Shown here: positions 16,121-23,689 of the stretch, one piece after another
How positions within the stretch are numbered: position 1 is the first letter of the stretch
Layout: each line of letters starts with the position of its first letter
Origin: Bacteroidaceae bacterium
GTDB taxonomy: Bacteria > Bacteroidota > Bacteroidia > Bacteroidales > Bacteroidaceae
Direction of reading: 5' to 3'
DNA: 64,000 bases
Assembly (NCBI GenBank): GCA_024398405.1
Contig: JAKSJE010000001.1
Location: forward strand, 31,461 to 95,460
Program-made: the position numbers and the translations under genes
Notes under the pieces: generated by a model
The model's database searches: none
Seen by the model: the letters and a program-made list of their open reading frames with translations, nothing else
Told to the model about the DNA's origin: nothing

Positions 16121-16954
16121 TTATCGATTTATCGTCTTTGCCCTGAGCTTTTTCGAGTCGATTTTGCTCAAACTACCTACATTCCGTGTAAACAAGTCGG
16201 TCTGTCCTTTGAGTTCTATCTCGCCTGTTCCAGAGCTGTTGGCAATGAGATTCGTGCACTCGACGTCCAGTTCCACGTCGCCTGTGCCGCTGTTGTCGAT
16301 AGTGATGCAGTTGGCTGTCACGTATGCCTTCACGTCGCCCGTGCCTGGGTTCACGATGTTGGCGTTGTTCCGGCATTCCACGTTCCTGAGTTTGATGTCG
16401 CCTGTTCCTGTGTCGTTGATGACGAGACTGTTGCATTCCATGTCGCTGATGTCCACGTCGCCCGTGCCGTTGAGGTAGATGGCGAAGTCGCCGAAACTTA
16501 CTCGTGACCTGATATCAAGGTCGCCGGTTCCGTTAAGTTGCACGGAGGCGAGGTCGGGCGTGACGATGTGTAGCGTCAACGACGGCACGCGATGCGTTAT
16601 GCTCTTCTTGGGACGTACCTCGAGAACGCCGCCCTCTGAACGGAAACTGTACATGCCGATTACTTCCTCGTTACCGTGAATAGTCACTCTGGTGGTGTCT
16701 CCGTTGTTGTATATCACATCCACGTGTCCATCCATCACGATGTTCTTGAAGTCGCTGAGGAGAATCTCCTTCGTGACTACCTTCCCCCATTTGCCTGAGT
16801 CGCGGAATCCTTCGTCGAAGTCGTCGTCATCGTCGTAGTAGGCTTCCTCGGCTGCTTCTTTGATCGCCTCTTTGATGACTGACTTGTCGATGCAACTTAC
16901 CATTAGTCCTGTGACCATGCACACGGTCACAAATGCGATAAATAGTCTTTTCAT
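16121..16954 (-). CDS. Lipoprotein with DUF2807 (GIN / adhesin head) beta-solenoid
   Basis: A 277-residue protein with a lipoprotein signal (VTGLMVSC) and an acidic Asp-rich linker (YYDDDDDFDEGF). The DUF2807 domain follows, in which a GTGD turn recurs about every 20 residues (LNGTGDLDIRSR, LNGTGDVDISDM, TGTGDIKLRNV, PGTGDVKAYV, SGTGDVELDVE, SGTGEIELKG), as expected for the rungs of a right-handed beta-solenoid. The biochemical role of the family is unknown. It ends the operon with the ABC exporter and the GntR regulator, so it may be the envelope component the operon serves, or a protein induced by the same envelope signal. Confidence 0.85.
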   Translation of the reverse strand: MKRLFIAFVTVCMVTGLMVSCIDKSVIKEAIKEAAEEAYYDDDDDFDEGFRDSGKWGKVVTKEILLSDFKNIVMDGHVDVIYNNGDTTRVTIHGNEEVIGMYSFRSEGGVLEVRPKKSITHRVPSLTLHIVTPDLASVQLNGTGDLDIRSRVSFGDFAIYLNGTGDVDISDMECNSLVINDTGTGDIKLRNVECRNNANIVNPGTGDVKAYVTANCITIDNSGTGDVELDVECTNLIANSSGTGEIELKGQTDLFTRNVGSLSKIDSKKLRAKTINR

Positions 16955-16978
16955 ATCACTGTTTTATTCTGTGGGATT

Positions 16979-17356
16979 TCATAACTCACCTTCGTTCCAT
17001 CCTTCTTTCTCGAATGCCCTGACGATGTCGGCTTTGGCGAGTCCGAGTTTCCTCGCCCTCTCCATGAAGTCGGGCAACTCGCGCTCGATGAACTCATTGC
17101 GCCTTGAGTCGTAGATTCTCGTGGACGCACCTTCATTGACGAAGTATCCGAGACCGCGCTGGGTGTCGATGATGTCCTGACTCTGAAGAACCGCATATGC
17201 GCGGTTGACGGTGTTGATGTTGACTTCCATCTCCGCTGCGGTCTCGCGGACAGACGGCACTCGCTCGCCTTCCCTGAGCCTCTCGTCGAGTATCATGTCG
17301 CATATCCGCTCCGCGATTTGCAAATATATGGATTTATTTTCATTAAATGCTATCAT
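16979..17356 (-). CDS. GntR-family transcriptional regulator, YtrA type
   Basis: A 125-residue DNA-binding protein with an N-terminal winged helix (SIYLQIAERI, PSVRETAAEMEVNINTVNRA, DIIDTQRGLGYFV) and only a short helical C-terminus, as in YtrA-type GntR repressors, which generally control adjacent ABC transporter genes. The RGLGYFV wing is characteristic. It lies in the same minus-strand run as the ATPase and permease genes and the DUF2807 lipoprotein, 24 bp before the last. Auto-repression of the promoter near 19155-19186 is the simplest model. The effector is unknown. Confidence 0.9.
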   Translation of the reverse strand: MIAFNENKSIYLQIAERICDMILDERLREGERVPSVRETAAEMEVNINTVNRAYAVLQSQDIIDTQRGLGYFVNEGASTRIYDSRRNEFIERELPDFMERARKLGLAKADIVRAFEKEGWNEGEL

Positions 17357-17387
17357 AGCCTGTCTTTTTATAGAATGATATGGAGAA

Positions 17388-17450
17388 TTAACAGTTGATT
17401 ACATTTATCAACATGATGAATACTGAGATTATTGCCAGAATGATTCCCAT
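17388..17450 (-). CDS. Possible 20-residue hydrophobic peptide
   Basis: ATG at 17448-17450 to TAA at 17388-17390 reads MGIILAIISVFIMLINVINC, almost entirely membrane-compatible. It begins 6 nt after the permease stop and ends 31 nt before the regulator gene, filling an otherwise odd 100-bp gap in a tight operon. There is no strong ribosome binding site, but these are weak in this phylum anyway. It could be a small transporter accessory peptide or chance; conservation is untested. Confidence 0.35.
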   Translation of the reverse strand: MGIILAIISVFIMLINVINC

Positions 17451-17456
17451 AGTCGG

Positions 17457-18401
17457 TTATTTGTTGAGGAGCGACGCCTTCTTGTAGTTCCTGTATGTGC
17501 CTGCCCACAACACCACGCTGAGTATCACCTCGACCGCGAATGCCACGTACATCCAGGTGAATATTCTCGTGAGAAGGTCTGTGGCGAACTCGATGCTCGC
17601 GAGACTGGCCTCAAAATCACTGGTATGTGTGCTGAAATAGACGGACATGATGACTATGGCTATGACCACGAGTACCAAAATGACCACACCTAAGCCGATG
17701 AGTATGACGATGGTAAGTGGTATGTTGTGGCGGTATTTTCTTGAATTGACGTAAGAGAACAGCCCTGAGTAGAATGCTATCGTGATTATCTGGAGCACCC
17801 ATGCGACATAGAGTAACTTCTGCATGCAGTCGGCGAATGCCTCGGCAAGTGCTATGCCATAGTCCGGACCGTATGACACCTCATTCTCGAACTTCATGCT
17901 TAGGCCAAATTCACGCATGTATGAACTGACATTTGTCGTAAAAATTGCTGGGATAATCGTACTCACGCTGTCCGCACCATTGAAGATGAGCGAAAGCAGC
18001 ATCTGGATTATGTCTGAGACGATATATCCCACTATGCATACTGCTAAAGTTCCTCCGATATTTACCGCGACATGCCACCAGAACTTCTCTTTGATTGTGG
18101 CTGGCAACGTCAACTCCATGATGCGTGTGTTCTTCGCGACCATATTATGGAACAGATACCCTGACATTATCGCTACAGACCATTGGGCGATGTTGTGCAG
18201 CCAACCGATGAACTGGTAGGTGTTGAAGACCTTGCTTTCTATTCCTATTGTGGCGAATGACTGATTGCAGAGGAAGGTCAGGAGTGTCGTTCCTGTGAAC
18301 AGTACGAGTATCACGATCGCCGCATTGCGATAAAGACTCTTGTTTACCGTGTAGTCCCACTTGCCGTAAGCAAGGAAACGTGCTTTGCTGAATGAATCCA
18401 T
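17457..18401 (-). CDS. ABC exporter permease subunit
   Basis: A 314-residue membrane protein with about six predicted transmembrane segments and a charged N-terminus (MDSFSKARFLAYGKWDYTVNKSLY). There is no substrate-binding or MacB-like domain. It follows the ATPase gene by 11 bp. The set of short ATPase, six-helix permease and YtrA-like regulator resembles the small ABC-2 type exporters induced by cell-envelope stress or lipid-targeting antibiotics in other bacteria. The substrate cannot be read from sequence. Confidence 0.75.
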   Translation of the reverse strand: MDSFSKARFLAYGKWDYTVNKSLYRNAAIVILVLFTGTTLLTFLCNQSFATIGIESKVFNTYQFIGWLHNIAQWSVAIMSGYLFHNMVAKNTRIMELTLPATIKEKFWWHVAVNIGGTLAVCIVGYIVSDIIQMLLSLIFNGADSVSTIIPAIFTTNVSSYMREFGLSMKFENEVSYGPDYGIALAEAFADCMQKLLYVAWVLQIITIAFYSGLFSYVNSRKYRHNIPLTIVILIGLGVVILVLVVIAIVIMSVYFSTHTSDFEASLASIEFATDLLTRIFTWMYVAFAVEVILSVVLWAGTYRNYKKASLLNK

Positions 18402-18412
18402 GACGTTGTGTG

Positions 18413-19114
18413 TTAGTGTGTTACATTGTTTAGGAATAGTCTCTCCAAGTCGATGCTCTCATTGTCGCTGAAGAGCGAGTCCATCTTGTCATTTACTACG
18501 ACTCTATTTCTGTCGATAATGGCGACATGGTCGAGCAGAAGCTCCACATCCTTCACTTGGTGCGTGGAGATGATTACGGTCTGGTTCTCGTCGAGTCCTG
18601 CCGCGATTGCCTTGCGGAACTGGCTTTTCGACGGAATGTCAAGTCCGTTGGTCGGCTCGTCCATGAGGAGGATGCGTGAGCCGGTGGCAAGGGCTATCGC
18701 CATGTAGGCTTTCTTCGACTGACCCATTGACAACTCGCCGAGGCTGACATCAGTGCTCATATCGAACACGTTAAGGCTCTTGCTGAGTCTGTCCATGCTG
18801 AACTTGGGGTAGAGTGGGGCGATGGCGTTCACGTAGTCCTCTAATCTGACTTTCGGCAGGCTGTAGTCTTCCGGCACGATGAACAAGTCGGCGAGCAGTG
18901 ACGCCTCTCGCAGTGAGGTGTCCTTGCCGTCGAGTGATACCACTCCTGACTTAGGGCGCAGGAGACCCATGATGAGGTAAAGCAGGGTGCTCTTGCCTGT
19001 ACCGTTCTTTCCGAGCAGTCCATAGACTCCCGGACACCCGAATGTGAGGGTGAAGTCTTGGAATACATTCCGGTTTGGTGCGTAACCAAATGTGATGTTC
19101 TTGATTTCTAACAT
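18413..19114 (-). CDS. ABC transporter ATP-binding protein
   Basis: A 233-residue nucleotide-binding domain with Walker A (GLLGKNGTGKSTLL), the signature helix (LGELSMGQSKKAYMA, a SMGQ variant of LSGGQ), Walker B (ILLMDEPTNGLD) and the switch histidine (ISTHQVKD). It pairs with the permease encoded immediately downstream. First gene of the operon, about 40 bp downstream of a well-formed promoter. The variant signature and the short length fit the drug/peptide-exporter subfamily. Confidence 0.92.
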   Translation of the reverse strand: MLEIKNITFGYAPNRNVFQDFTLTFGCPGVYGLLGKNGTGKSTLLYLIMGLLRPKSGVVSLDGKDTSLREASLLADLFIVPEDYSLPKVRLEDYVNAIAPLYPKFSMDRLSKSLNVFDMSTDVSLGELSMGQSKKAYMAIALATGSRILLMDEPTNGLDIPSKSQFRKAIAAGLDENQTVIISTHQVKDVELLLDHVAIIDRNRVVVNDKMDSLFSDNESIDLERLFLNNVTH

Positions 19115-19154
19115 ACTTAATAGAATTATAGTGTACTACATAACTATTACACTG

Positions 19155-19186
19155 CAAAGGTATGACATTATTTTGAATCAACCAAA
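19155..19186 (-). promoter_or_regulatory. Promoter of the ABC-GntR operon
   Basis: Minus strand: TTTG (19186-19183), 20 bp, TACCTTTG (19162-19155), followed by about 40 bp to the ATPase ATG. A textbook Bacteroidetes promoter. Confidence 0.85.
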
Positions 19187-19447
19187 TTTTTTGCAAGAAA
19201 AATGCGGAAAAACCTGATTTTCCTATGTCGGTATTCGGGAAATCCTCGCATATAACCAGGTCGGTCGTCAGCGAGCAATCGACATGCGAGATGTCCGGGA
19301 AGTCCTTGCCGGACTTCCTGGGTAGCTTGCTGACAACTCTGGCAGGAGACGTGAACATAGGTGTGATCGCCTGCATGACAGACAGAAAAGGCTTGCTTTC
19401 TATGTATGGAACGCTTGGTCGCGATTGCCCTTCCGCACAGATGTGTC

Positions 19448-19515
19448 TGGGAGAGCGCGTAATTAGGCCTGGAAGAACGCTCACCGAGGTGTGGTCATGC
19501 GCTCTCCCAGGCCTG
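19448..19515. repeat. Diverged inverted pair of 22-bp family units
   Basis: GGGAGAGCGCGTAATTAGGC near 19450 faces the reverse unit at 19494-19515, whose core GTCATGCGCTCTCCC and tail AGGCCTG match units of the array at 39522-39543. Confidence 0.7.
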
Positions 19516-19655
19516 ACAAGCGAAGTCGCTGACGCGGATGGGTTTTGTCTGCGCCGCATCTGACCACTCGCTTGGGTGTGTCTGTGTGTTATCTGTGCGT
19601 GGCGGTGGCGATGGCGCGTCGCGGATGGGGCTCTATGGGGTGGAACGGTTTCATT

Positions 19656-19709
19656 TTCAGCCGGAACCGGCCATCGGCATTACGACGCCAATGACCGGTT
19701 CCGGCTGAA
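19656..19709. repeat. Long inverted repeat past the symporter gene
   Basis: Two 23-bp arms (19656-19678 and 19687-19709), starting TTCAGCCGGAACCGG and ending CCGGTTCCGGCTGAA, with two mismatches and an 8-nt loop. No T-run follows on either strand, so it is not a standard intrinsic terminator; it may protect the 3' end or bind a protein. Confidence 0.75.
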
Positions 19710-19730
19710 GGGTGTTCACTTGTGTTGTCG

Positions 19731-21308
19731 TCAGTCTTGTTCTTCCATGAGCGAGGTCGTCGCTTTGACGGTGACTTCACGCTCATAGCACTGGAACATC
19801 TTGTTGACTTCCGCCTTGTTCCTCATGTGCGTGATGGCACTCACCAGCGGCACGAGTACCATTCCGAGTACCATTGCCAGTACGCCGGCGTTGATAGGCG
19901 AGGTGAAGAATGGCGAGATGAAGGTGCCGCCTGTGAATGTGGCTGCCATGCAGAGACACATCACTGCCACGCCTGCTATGAAGCAGACCCAAACGGATGC
20001 GGGCGTGGTGCGCTTCCAGTATAGTCCGTAGAGGAACGGTGCGAGGAAGGCTCCTGCCAGCGCGCCCCATGAGATGCCCATGAGCTGTGCTATGAACGTG
20101 ACGGAACTCTTGGCTTGTATGACGGCGAGTACTGACGAGACGGCTATGAAGAACACGACGAGCAGACGGATGCATAGCAGTTGGCTGCTTTCCTTCATGG
20201 TCTTGCCTGAGCGTCTGACTGACGGCATGATGATGTCGAGCGTGAGTGTTGAGCCGGAGGTGAGCACGAGGGATGAGAGCGTGGACATGGACGCCGAGAG
20301 CACGAGGATGATGACCACTCCGATCATGAGGTCGGGCAGGGTGTCGATCATCTGCGGTATGATGCTGTCGTAAATCGGCGTGCCTGATGCCGCGTACTCG
20401 ATGTCGGCGGCATAGAGACGGCCGAAGCCGCCGAGGAAGTAGCATCCGCCTGCCACGATGAGCGCGAAGACGGTGGAGATGACGGTGCCTTTCCTGATTG
20501 CGCCTTCGTCACGTATGGCGTAGAACTTGCCGACCATCTGAGGCAGGCCCCACGTACCGAGCGAGGTGAGCAGCACTACACCTAATAAATATATAGGCTC
20601 AGGACCGAAGAAAGAGACGAACGCACCTGACAACGCCGGCGCTGACTCTGACGGAATCTGGGAGAGCTGTGCGATGGCCTGGGAGAATCCGCCGTTGCTC
20701 TCGAGCACTGCACAGATGACGGCGCAGATGCCGACGAGCATAATCATTCCCTGGATGAAGTCGTTGACCGCCGTAGCCATGTAGCCGCCTACGAGGACAT
20801 AGACTCCGGTGAGGACCGCCATGGTCACGACGCACCATGTGTAGTCGATGCCGAACGACATGACGAAGAGGCGCGAGAGCCCGTTGTAGAGGGATGCGGT
20901 GTAAGGGATGAGGAAGATGAACACGATGACTGACGCTGCTATCTTCAGTGCCGGGGAGCCGAAGCGCTGGCCGAAGAAATCGGGCATTGTGGCGCTCTTC
21001 AGGTACTGGGTCATGAGCCTCGTGCGCCGGCCGAGTATGCGCCAGGCGAGCAGCGAGCCGATGAGGGCGTTGCCTATGCCTATCCATGTGGAGGCGATGC
21101 CGTATTTCCAACCGAACTGGCCGGCGTAGCCTACGAAGATGACAGCGGAGAAATAGGAGGTGCCGAAGGCGAATGCCGTCAGCCAACTGCCTACATTACG
21201 GCTGCCGAGAACGAAACCCTGTACGTCTTTCGTACTTTTCCTGCAACTGATTCCCACACCGATCATCACGGCGAAGAACAAAACCAGAATGATAATTTTC
21301 AGAATCAT
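19731..21308 (-). CDS. Sodium:solute symporter (SSS family)
   Basis: A 525-residue inner-membrane transporter with about 13 predicted helices, coupling Na+ entry to solute uptake. Family features include AFAFGTSYFSAVIFVGYAG in the first helices, GIGNALIGSLLAWRILGRRT, and VYVLVGGYMATAVNDFIQG. Substrates across the family range from sugars and proline to pantothenate and cannot be assigned from motifs alone. The gene is preceded by a 230-nt leader with a tyrosine-rich peptide ORF and a terminator, which suggests expression tied to tyrosine supply and so a possible role in aromatic amino acid uptake (inference). The start at 21308 is 50 bp past the terminator stem. Confidence 0.9.
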   Translation of the reverse strand: MILKIIILVLFFAVMIGVGISCRKSTKDVQGFVLGSRNVGSWLTAFAFGTSYFSAVIFVGYAGQFGWKYGIASTWIGIGNALIGSLLAWRILGRRTRLMTQYLKSATMPDFFGQRFGSPALKIAASVIVFIFLIPYTASLYNGLSRLFVMSFGIDYTWCVVTMAVLTGVYVLVGGYMATAVNDFIQGMIMLVGICAVICAVLESNGGFSQAIAQLSQIPSESAPALSGAFVSFFGPEPIYLLGVVLLTSLGTWGLPQMVGKFYAIRDEGAIRKGTVISTVFALIVAGGCYFLGGFGRLYAADIEYAASGTPIYDSIIPQMIDTLPDLMIGVVIILVLSASMSTLSSLVLTSGSTLTLDIIMPSVRRSGKTMKESSQLLCIRLLVVFFIAVSSVLAVIQAKSSVTFIAQLMGISWGALAGAFLAPFLYGLYWKRTTPASVWVCFIAGVAVMCLCMAATFTGGTFISPFFTSPINAGVLAMVLGMVLVPLVSAITHMRNKAEVNKMFQCYEREVTVKATTSLMEEQD

Positions 21309-21358
21309 GGTAGATGAATTTATTTGTTAATGAATAATGTGAGCTCTGTCAAACGAAA

Positions 21359-21384
21359 AGACCTGCCTTTCAGGAGGCAGGTCT
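21359..21384 (-). terminator. Leader terminator (attenuator) before the symporter gene
   Basis: Minus strand: AGACCTGCCT (21384-21375), loop CCTGAA, AGGCAGGTCT (21368-21359), then TTTCGTTTG. A perfect 10-bp stem with a U-rich tail, located between the promoter and the symporter start, which is the position expected of an attenuator and not of a gene-end terminator. Confidence 0.8.
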
Positions 21385-21438
21385 GTATGTCGTGTCGATG
21401 TGTTTTCTCTTGTCGCTACGCACATACTTCATTGCCTC
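21359..21438 (-). promoter_or_regulatory. Predicted antiterminator / terminator switch
   Basis: GAGGCA (21438-21433, overlapping the leader-peptide stop) can pair with TGCCTC (21379-21374) in the terminator's left arm and loop. GTATGT (21427-21422) can pair with ACATAC (21390-21385) in the same helix, with a symmetric 5/5 internal loop. This structure excludes the terminator stem. A ribosome stalled at the Tyr codons would leave the segment free; one at the stop codon would cover it. Confidence 0.5.
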
Positions 21439-21490
21439 ACTCGCGAGCGGGGTAATAATAGTAACGATATGTAGCGCCTTTCAAACCCAT
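21437..21490 (-). CDS. Tyrosine-rich leader peptide
   Basis: ATG 21490-21488 to TGA 21439-21437 encodes a 17-residue peptide, MGLKGATYRYYYYPARE, in which five of six consecutive codons are Tyr (TAT, CGT, TAC, TAT, TAT, TAC at 21469-21452). It starts about 40 bp after a canonical promoter and is followed by the mutually exclusive hairpins described above, then by the symporter gene. This is the architecture of ribosome-mediated attenuation as in trp, phe and his leaders. Expression would rise when charged tRNA-Tyr is scarce. That such a run of Tyr codons occurs by chance in exactly this place is unlikely. Confidence 0.7.
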   Translation of the reverse strand: MGLKGATYRYYYYPARE

Positions 21491-21532
21491 GTCTTTTTTA
21501 CTTTTTGTCGGTCATTCTCTGTTATGACGTTG

Positions 21533-21563
21533 CAAAGGTAAGGAAAAAACTGGTTACGGCAAA
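21533..21563 (-). promoter_or_regulatory. Promoter of the symporter leader
   Basis: Minus strand: TTTG (21563-21560), 19 bp, TACCTTTG (21540-21533). It implies a leader RNA of about 220 nt before the symporter ATG. Confidence 0.85.
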
Positions 21564-21620
21564 ATAAAATGCGAACTTTTTCGTCGGAAATCGTTGCTTC
21601 CACTGATTTGACAAATATAT

Positions 21621-21651
21621 TTTGCTCTTTTGTCTATTTTTATTAACTTTG
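21621..21651 (+). promoter_or_regulatory. Promoter of the kdgK-eda operon
   Basis: TTTG (21621-21624), 19 bp, TAACTTTG (21644-21651). It reads into the small ORF at 21692, diverging from the symporter promoter 60 bp away. Confidence 0.85.
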
Positions 21652-21691
21652 TGGTCGCTTTCTGAGAAAAAACTGTTGATACCAAAGAGAA

Positions 21692-21889
21692 ATGAGGATA
21701 ATACTGCAGGATCATGCCGAGGAACTGGCTTTTCAGGTCTATGCCAGGCAAATCGGAATCCCGATAGGCAAGTGGTATGAAGATACGTGGGTAAGTGCGT
21801 TCTGCGTCGTGAAAGGGCTCTCGCGCGGCGAGGCGCTGAGGGAACTGCAAGAGAGGGAGACGAACTACAGGCCATGTTGCTGTCTGTGA
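21692..21889 (+). CDS. Small protein of unknown function ahead of kdgK
   Basis: A 65-residue ORF starting MRIILQDHAEELAFQVYARQ, rich in charged residues, with a predicted helix-strand pattern and a C-terminal CCC cluster (NYRPCCCL). It starts about 35 nt after the predicted transcription start of the operon promoter and ends 49 bp before kdgK, so it occupies the first-gene position. No family was recognised. Base composition and codon use look like those of the neighbouring genes. It may be a real small protein or a translated leader affecting kdgK expression. Confidence 0.5.
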   Translation: MRIILQDHAEELAFQVYARQIGIPIGKWYEDTWVSAFCVVKGLSRGEALRELQERETNYRPCCCL

Positions 21890-21938
21890 ACTGGGCAGCG
21901 GCGTGCGACATACGAAACTAACATTTATTAAGTGAACT

Positions 21939-22961
21939 ATGGCAAAGATTATTACAATGGGCGAGATTATGCTTCGTCTTTCGCCGGAAGGTAACTACAG
22001 GTTCGTCCAGACGGACCGGTTCTGCGTCATCCCCGGCGGAGGTGAGGCGAACGTGGCTGTGAGTCTTGCGAATTTCGGGCACGATAGTCGTTTCGTGTCG
22101 AGACTGCCGAGGCATGAGATCGGACAGATTGCTGTTGACGCTCTGCGGCGTTATGGAGTTGACACCCGCCACATCGCGCGTGGTGGGGAACGCATCGGGC
22201 TCTACTATGCCGAGACCGGTGCCAGTATGCGTCCGTCGAAGGTCATCTATGACCGCGCGCACTCCGCCATGGCGGAGGCGGAGCCGGAGGATTTCGACTT
22301 CGACGACATCTTTGATGGGGCCGACTGGTTCCACTGGAGCGGTATCACTCCCGCCATCAGCGACAAGAGTGCCGAGTGCCTGCGTCAGGCACTGGTTTGC
22401 GCGAAGAAGCGCGGGGTCACCGTCAGCTGCGACCTCAACTTCCGCAAGAAACTCTGGACCTCCGCGAAGGCCATCAGCGTGATGCGACCGCTGATGGAGT
22501 ATGTCGATGTGTGCATCGGCAACGAGGAGGACGCTGAACTCTGCCTGGGCTTTAAGCCGGACGCCGACGTGGAGGGCGGAAAGACCGACGCGGCGGGATA
22601 CGAGAACATCTTCAGGCAGATGATGGCGGAGTTCGGGTTCAGGTATGTGGTCAGCACGCTCAGGGAGAGCTTCAGTGCGACTCACAACGGATGGAAGGCT
22701 CTTATCTATGATGGCAAGGAGTTCTATCAGAGCAAACGCTACGACATCGACCCGATTATCGACCGTGTGGGCGGCGGAGACAGTTTCTCCGGTGGACTGA
22801 TCCACGGACTGCTGACGAAGCGTGATCAGGGCGAGGCTCTGGAGTTCGCGGTGGCGGCAAGTGCGCTGAAGCACACGGTGCCGGGTGACTTCAACCATGT
22901 GTCGGTTGAGGAAGTGGAATCACTTGCCGGCGGCAATGCCAATGGCAGAGTACAGAGATAA
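21939..22961 (+). CDS. kdgK: 2-keto-3-deoxygluconate kinase (PfkB family)
   Basis: Phosphorylates KDG to KDPG, a step in uronate (pectin, alginate, glycosaminoglycan) breakdown. A 340-residue ribokinase-fold protein with the N-terminal substrate region ([30 protein letters not shown]) and the C-terminal PfkB signature with catalytic Asp ([14 protein letters not shown]). It is followed after 2 nt by the KDPG aldolase gene, which strongly supports KDG as the substrate over fructose or ribose. Confidence 0.9.
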   Translation: MAKIITMGEIMLRLSPEGNYRFVQTDRFCVIPGGGEANVAVSLANFGHDSRFVSRLPRHEIGQIAVDALRRYGVDTRHIARGGERIGLYYAETGASMRPSKVIYDRAHSAMAEAEPEDFDFDDIFDGADWFHWSGITPAISDKSAECLRQALVCAKKRGVTVSCDLNFRKKLWTSAKAISVMRPLMEYVDVCIGNEEDAELCLGFKPDADVEGGKTDAAGYENIFRQMMAEFGFRYVVSTLRESFSATHNGWKALIYDGKEFYQSKRYDIDPIIDRVGGGDSFSGGLIHGLLTKRDQGEALEFAVAASALKHTVPGDFNHVSVEEVESLAGGNANGRVQR

Positions 22962-22963
22962 CT

Positions 22964-23629
22964 ATGGCGAGATTCGATAAACTGGCCGTAATGGCCAAGA
23001 TTGGTGGCACGGGCATGGTGCCTGTGTTCTACCATAAGGACGCCGAGGTGGCGAAGAACGTGATAAAGGCGTGCTACGAAGGCGGTGTGAGGGCGTTTGA
23101 GTTCACTAACCGCGGCGACTTCGCCCATGAGGTGTTCGGCGAGTGCGTGAAGTGGGCCGCCAAGGAATGCCCGGACATGGCGATGGGAGTGGGGAGCGTG
23201 GTGGATGCTCCGACAGCCGGGCTCTTCATACAACTGGGTGCCTGCTTCGTCGTGGGACCGCTCTTCAACCCTGACGTCGCTGTGGTGTGCAACCGGCGCC
23301 TGGTGCCTTACTGTCCTGGCTGCGGTAGCGTCAGCGAGGTGGGAAAGGCACAGGAGGTCGGATGCGACCTGACGAAGGTGTTCCCGGGCGATGTCTATGG
23401 ACCGGCTTTCGTCAAAGGACTGAAAGCGCCGATGCCGTGGAGCAAGATCATGGTCACGGGCGGTGTGGCTCCTACGGAGGAAAACCTCGTCGCATGGTTC
23501 AAGGCCGGCGTGTTCTGCGTGGGAATGGGCAGCAAACTCTTCCCGAAGGACAGGGTGGAGGCTCACGACTGGCAGTATGTCACGCTGAAATGCCGCGAGT
23601 GTCTTGATATAATAAATAAGGTGAAATAA
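22964..23629 (+). CDS. eda: KDPG / KHG aldolase
   Basis: Cleaves 2-keto-3-deoxy-6-phosphogluconate to pyruvate and glyceraldehyde 3-phosphate (and possibly 4-hydroxy-2-oxoglutarate). A 221-residue class I aldolase barrel. The likely Schiff-base lysine is in LTKVFPGD, followed by the phosphate-binding region [15 protein letters not shown]. It follows kdgK by 2 nt, so the two enzymes form a two-step unit feeding pyruvate and triose phosphate into the glycolytic enzymes encoded just downstream. Confidence 0.93.
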   Translation: MARFDKLAVMAKIGGTGMVPVFYHKDAEVAKNVIKACYEGGVRAFEFTNRGDFAHEVFGECVKWAAKECPDMAMGVGSVVDAPTAGLFIQLGACFVVGPLFNPDVAVVCNRRLVPYCPGCGSVSEVGKAQEVGCDLTKVFPGDVYGPAFVKGLKAPMPWSKIMVTGGVAPTEENLVAWFKAGVFCVGMGSKLFPKDRVEAHDWQYVTLKCRECLDIINKVK

Positions 23630-23689
23630 CAACCATCCGGACTGACCGCAGGCGTCATCTGGTCTGGATGAAACAAACGACAAAGTAAA

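Larger units (their letters stand above)
19187..19730. other. 540-bp gene-free spacer with hairpins and 22-bp repeat units
   Basis: No credible gene. It holds GGAAGTCC-TTGCC-GGACTTCC (19298-19318), diverged units of the 22-bp family (19448-19515), and a long GC-rich hairpin (19656-19709) just past the symporter stop. Confidence 0.65.
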
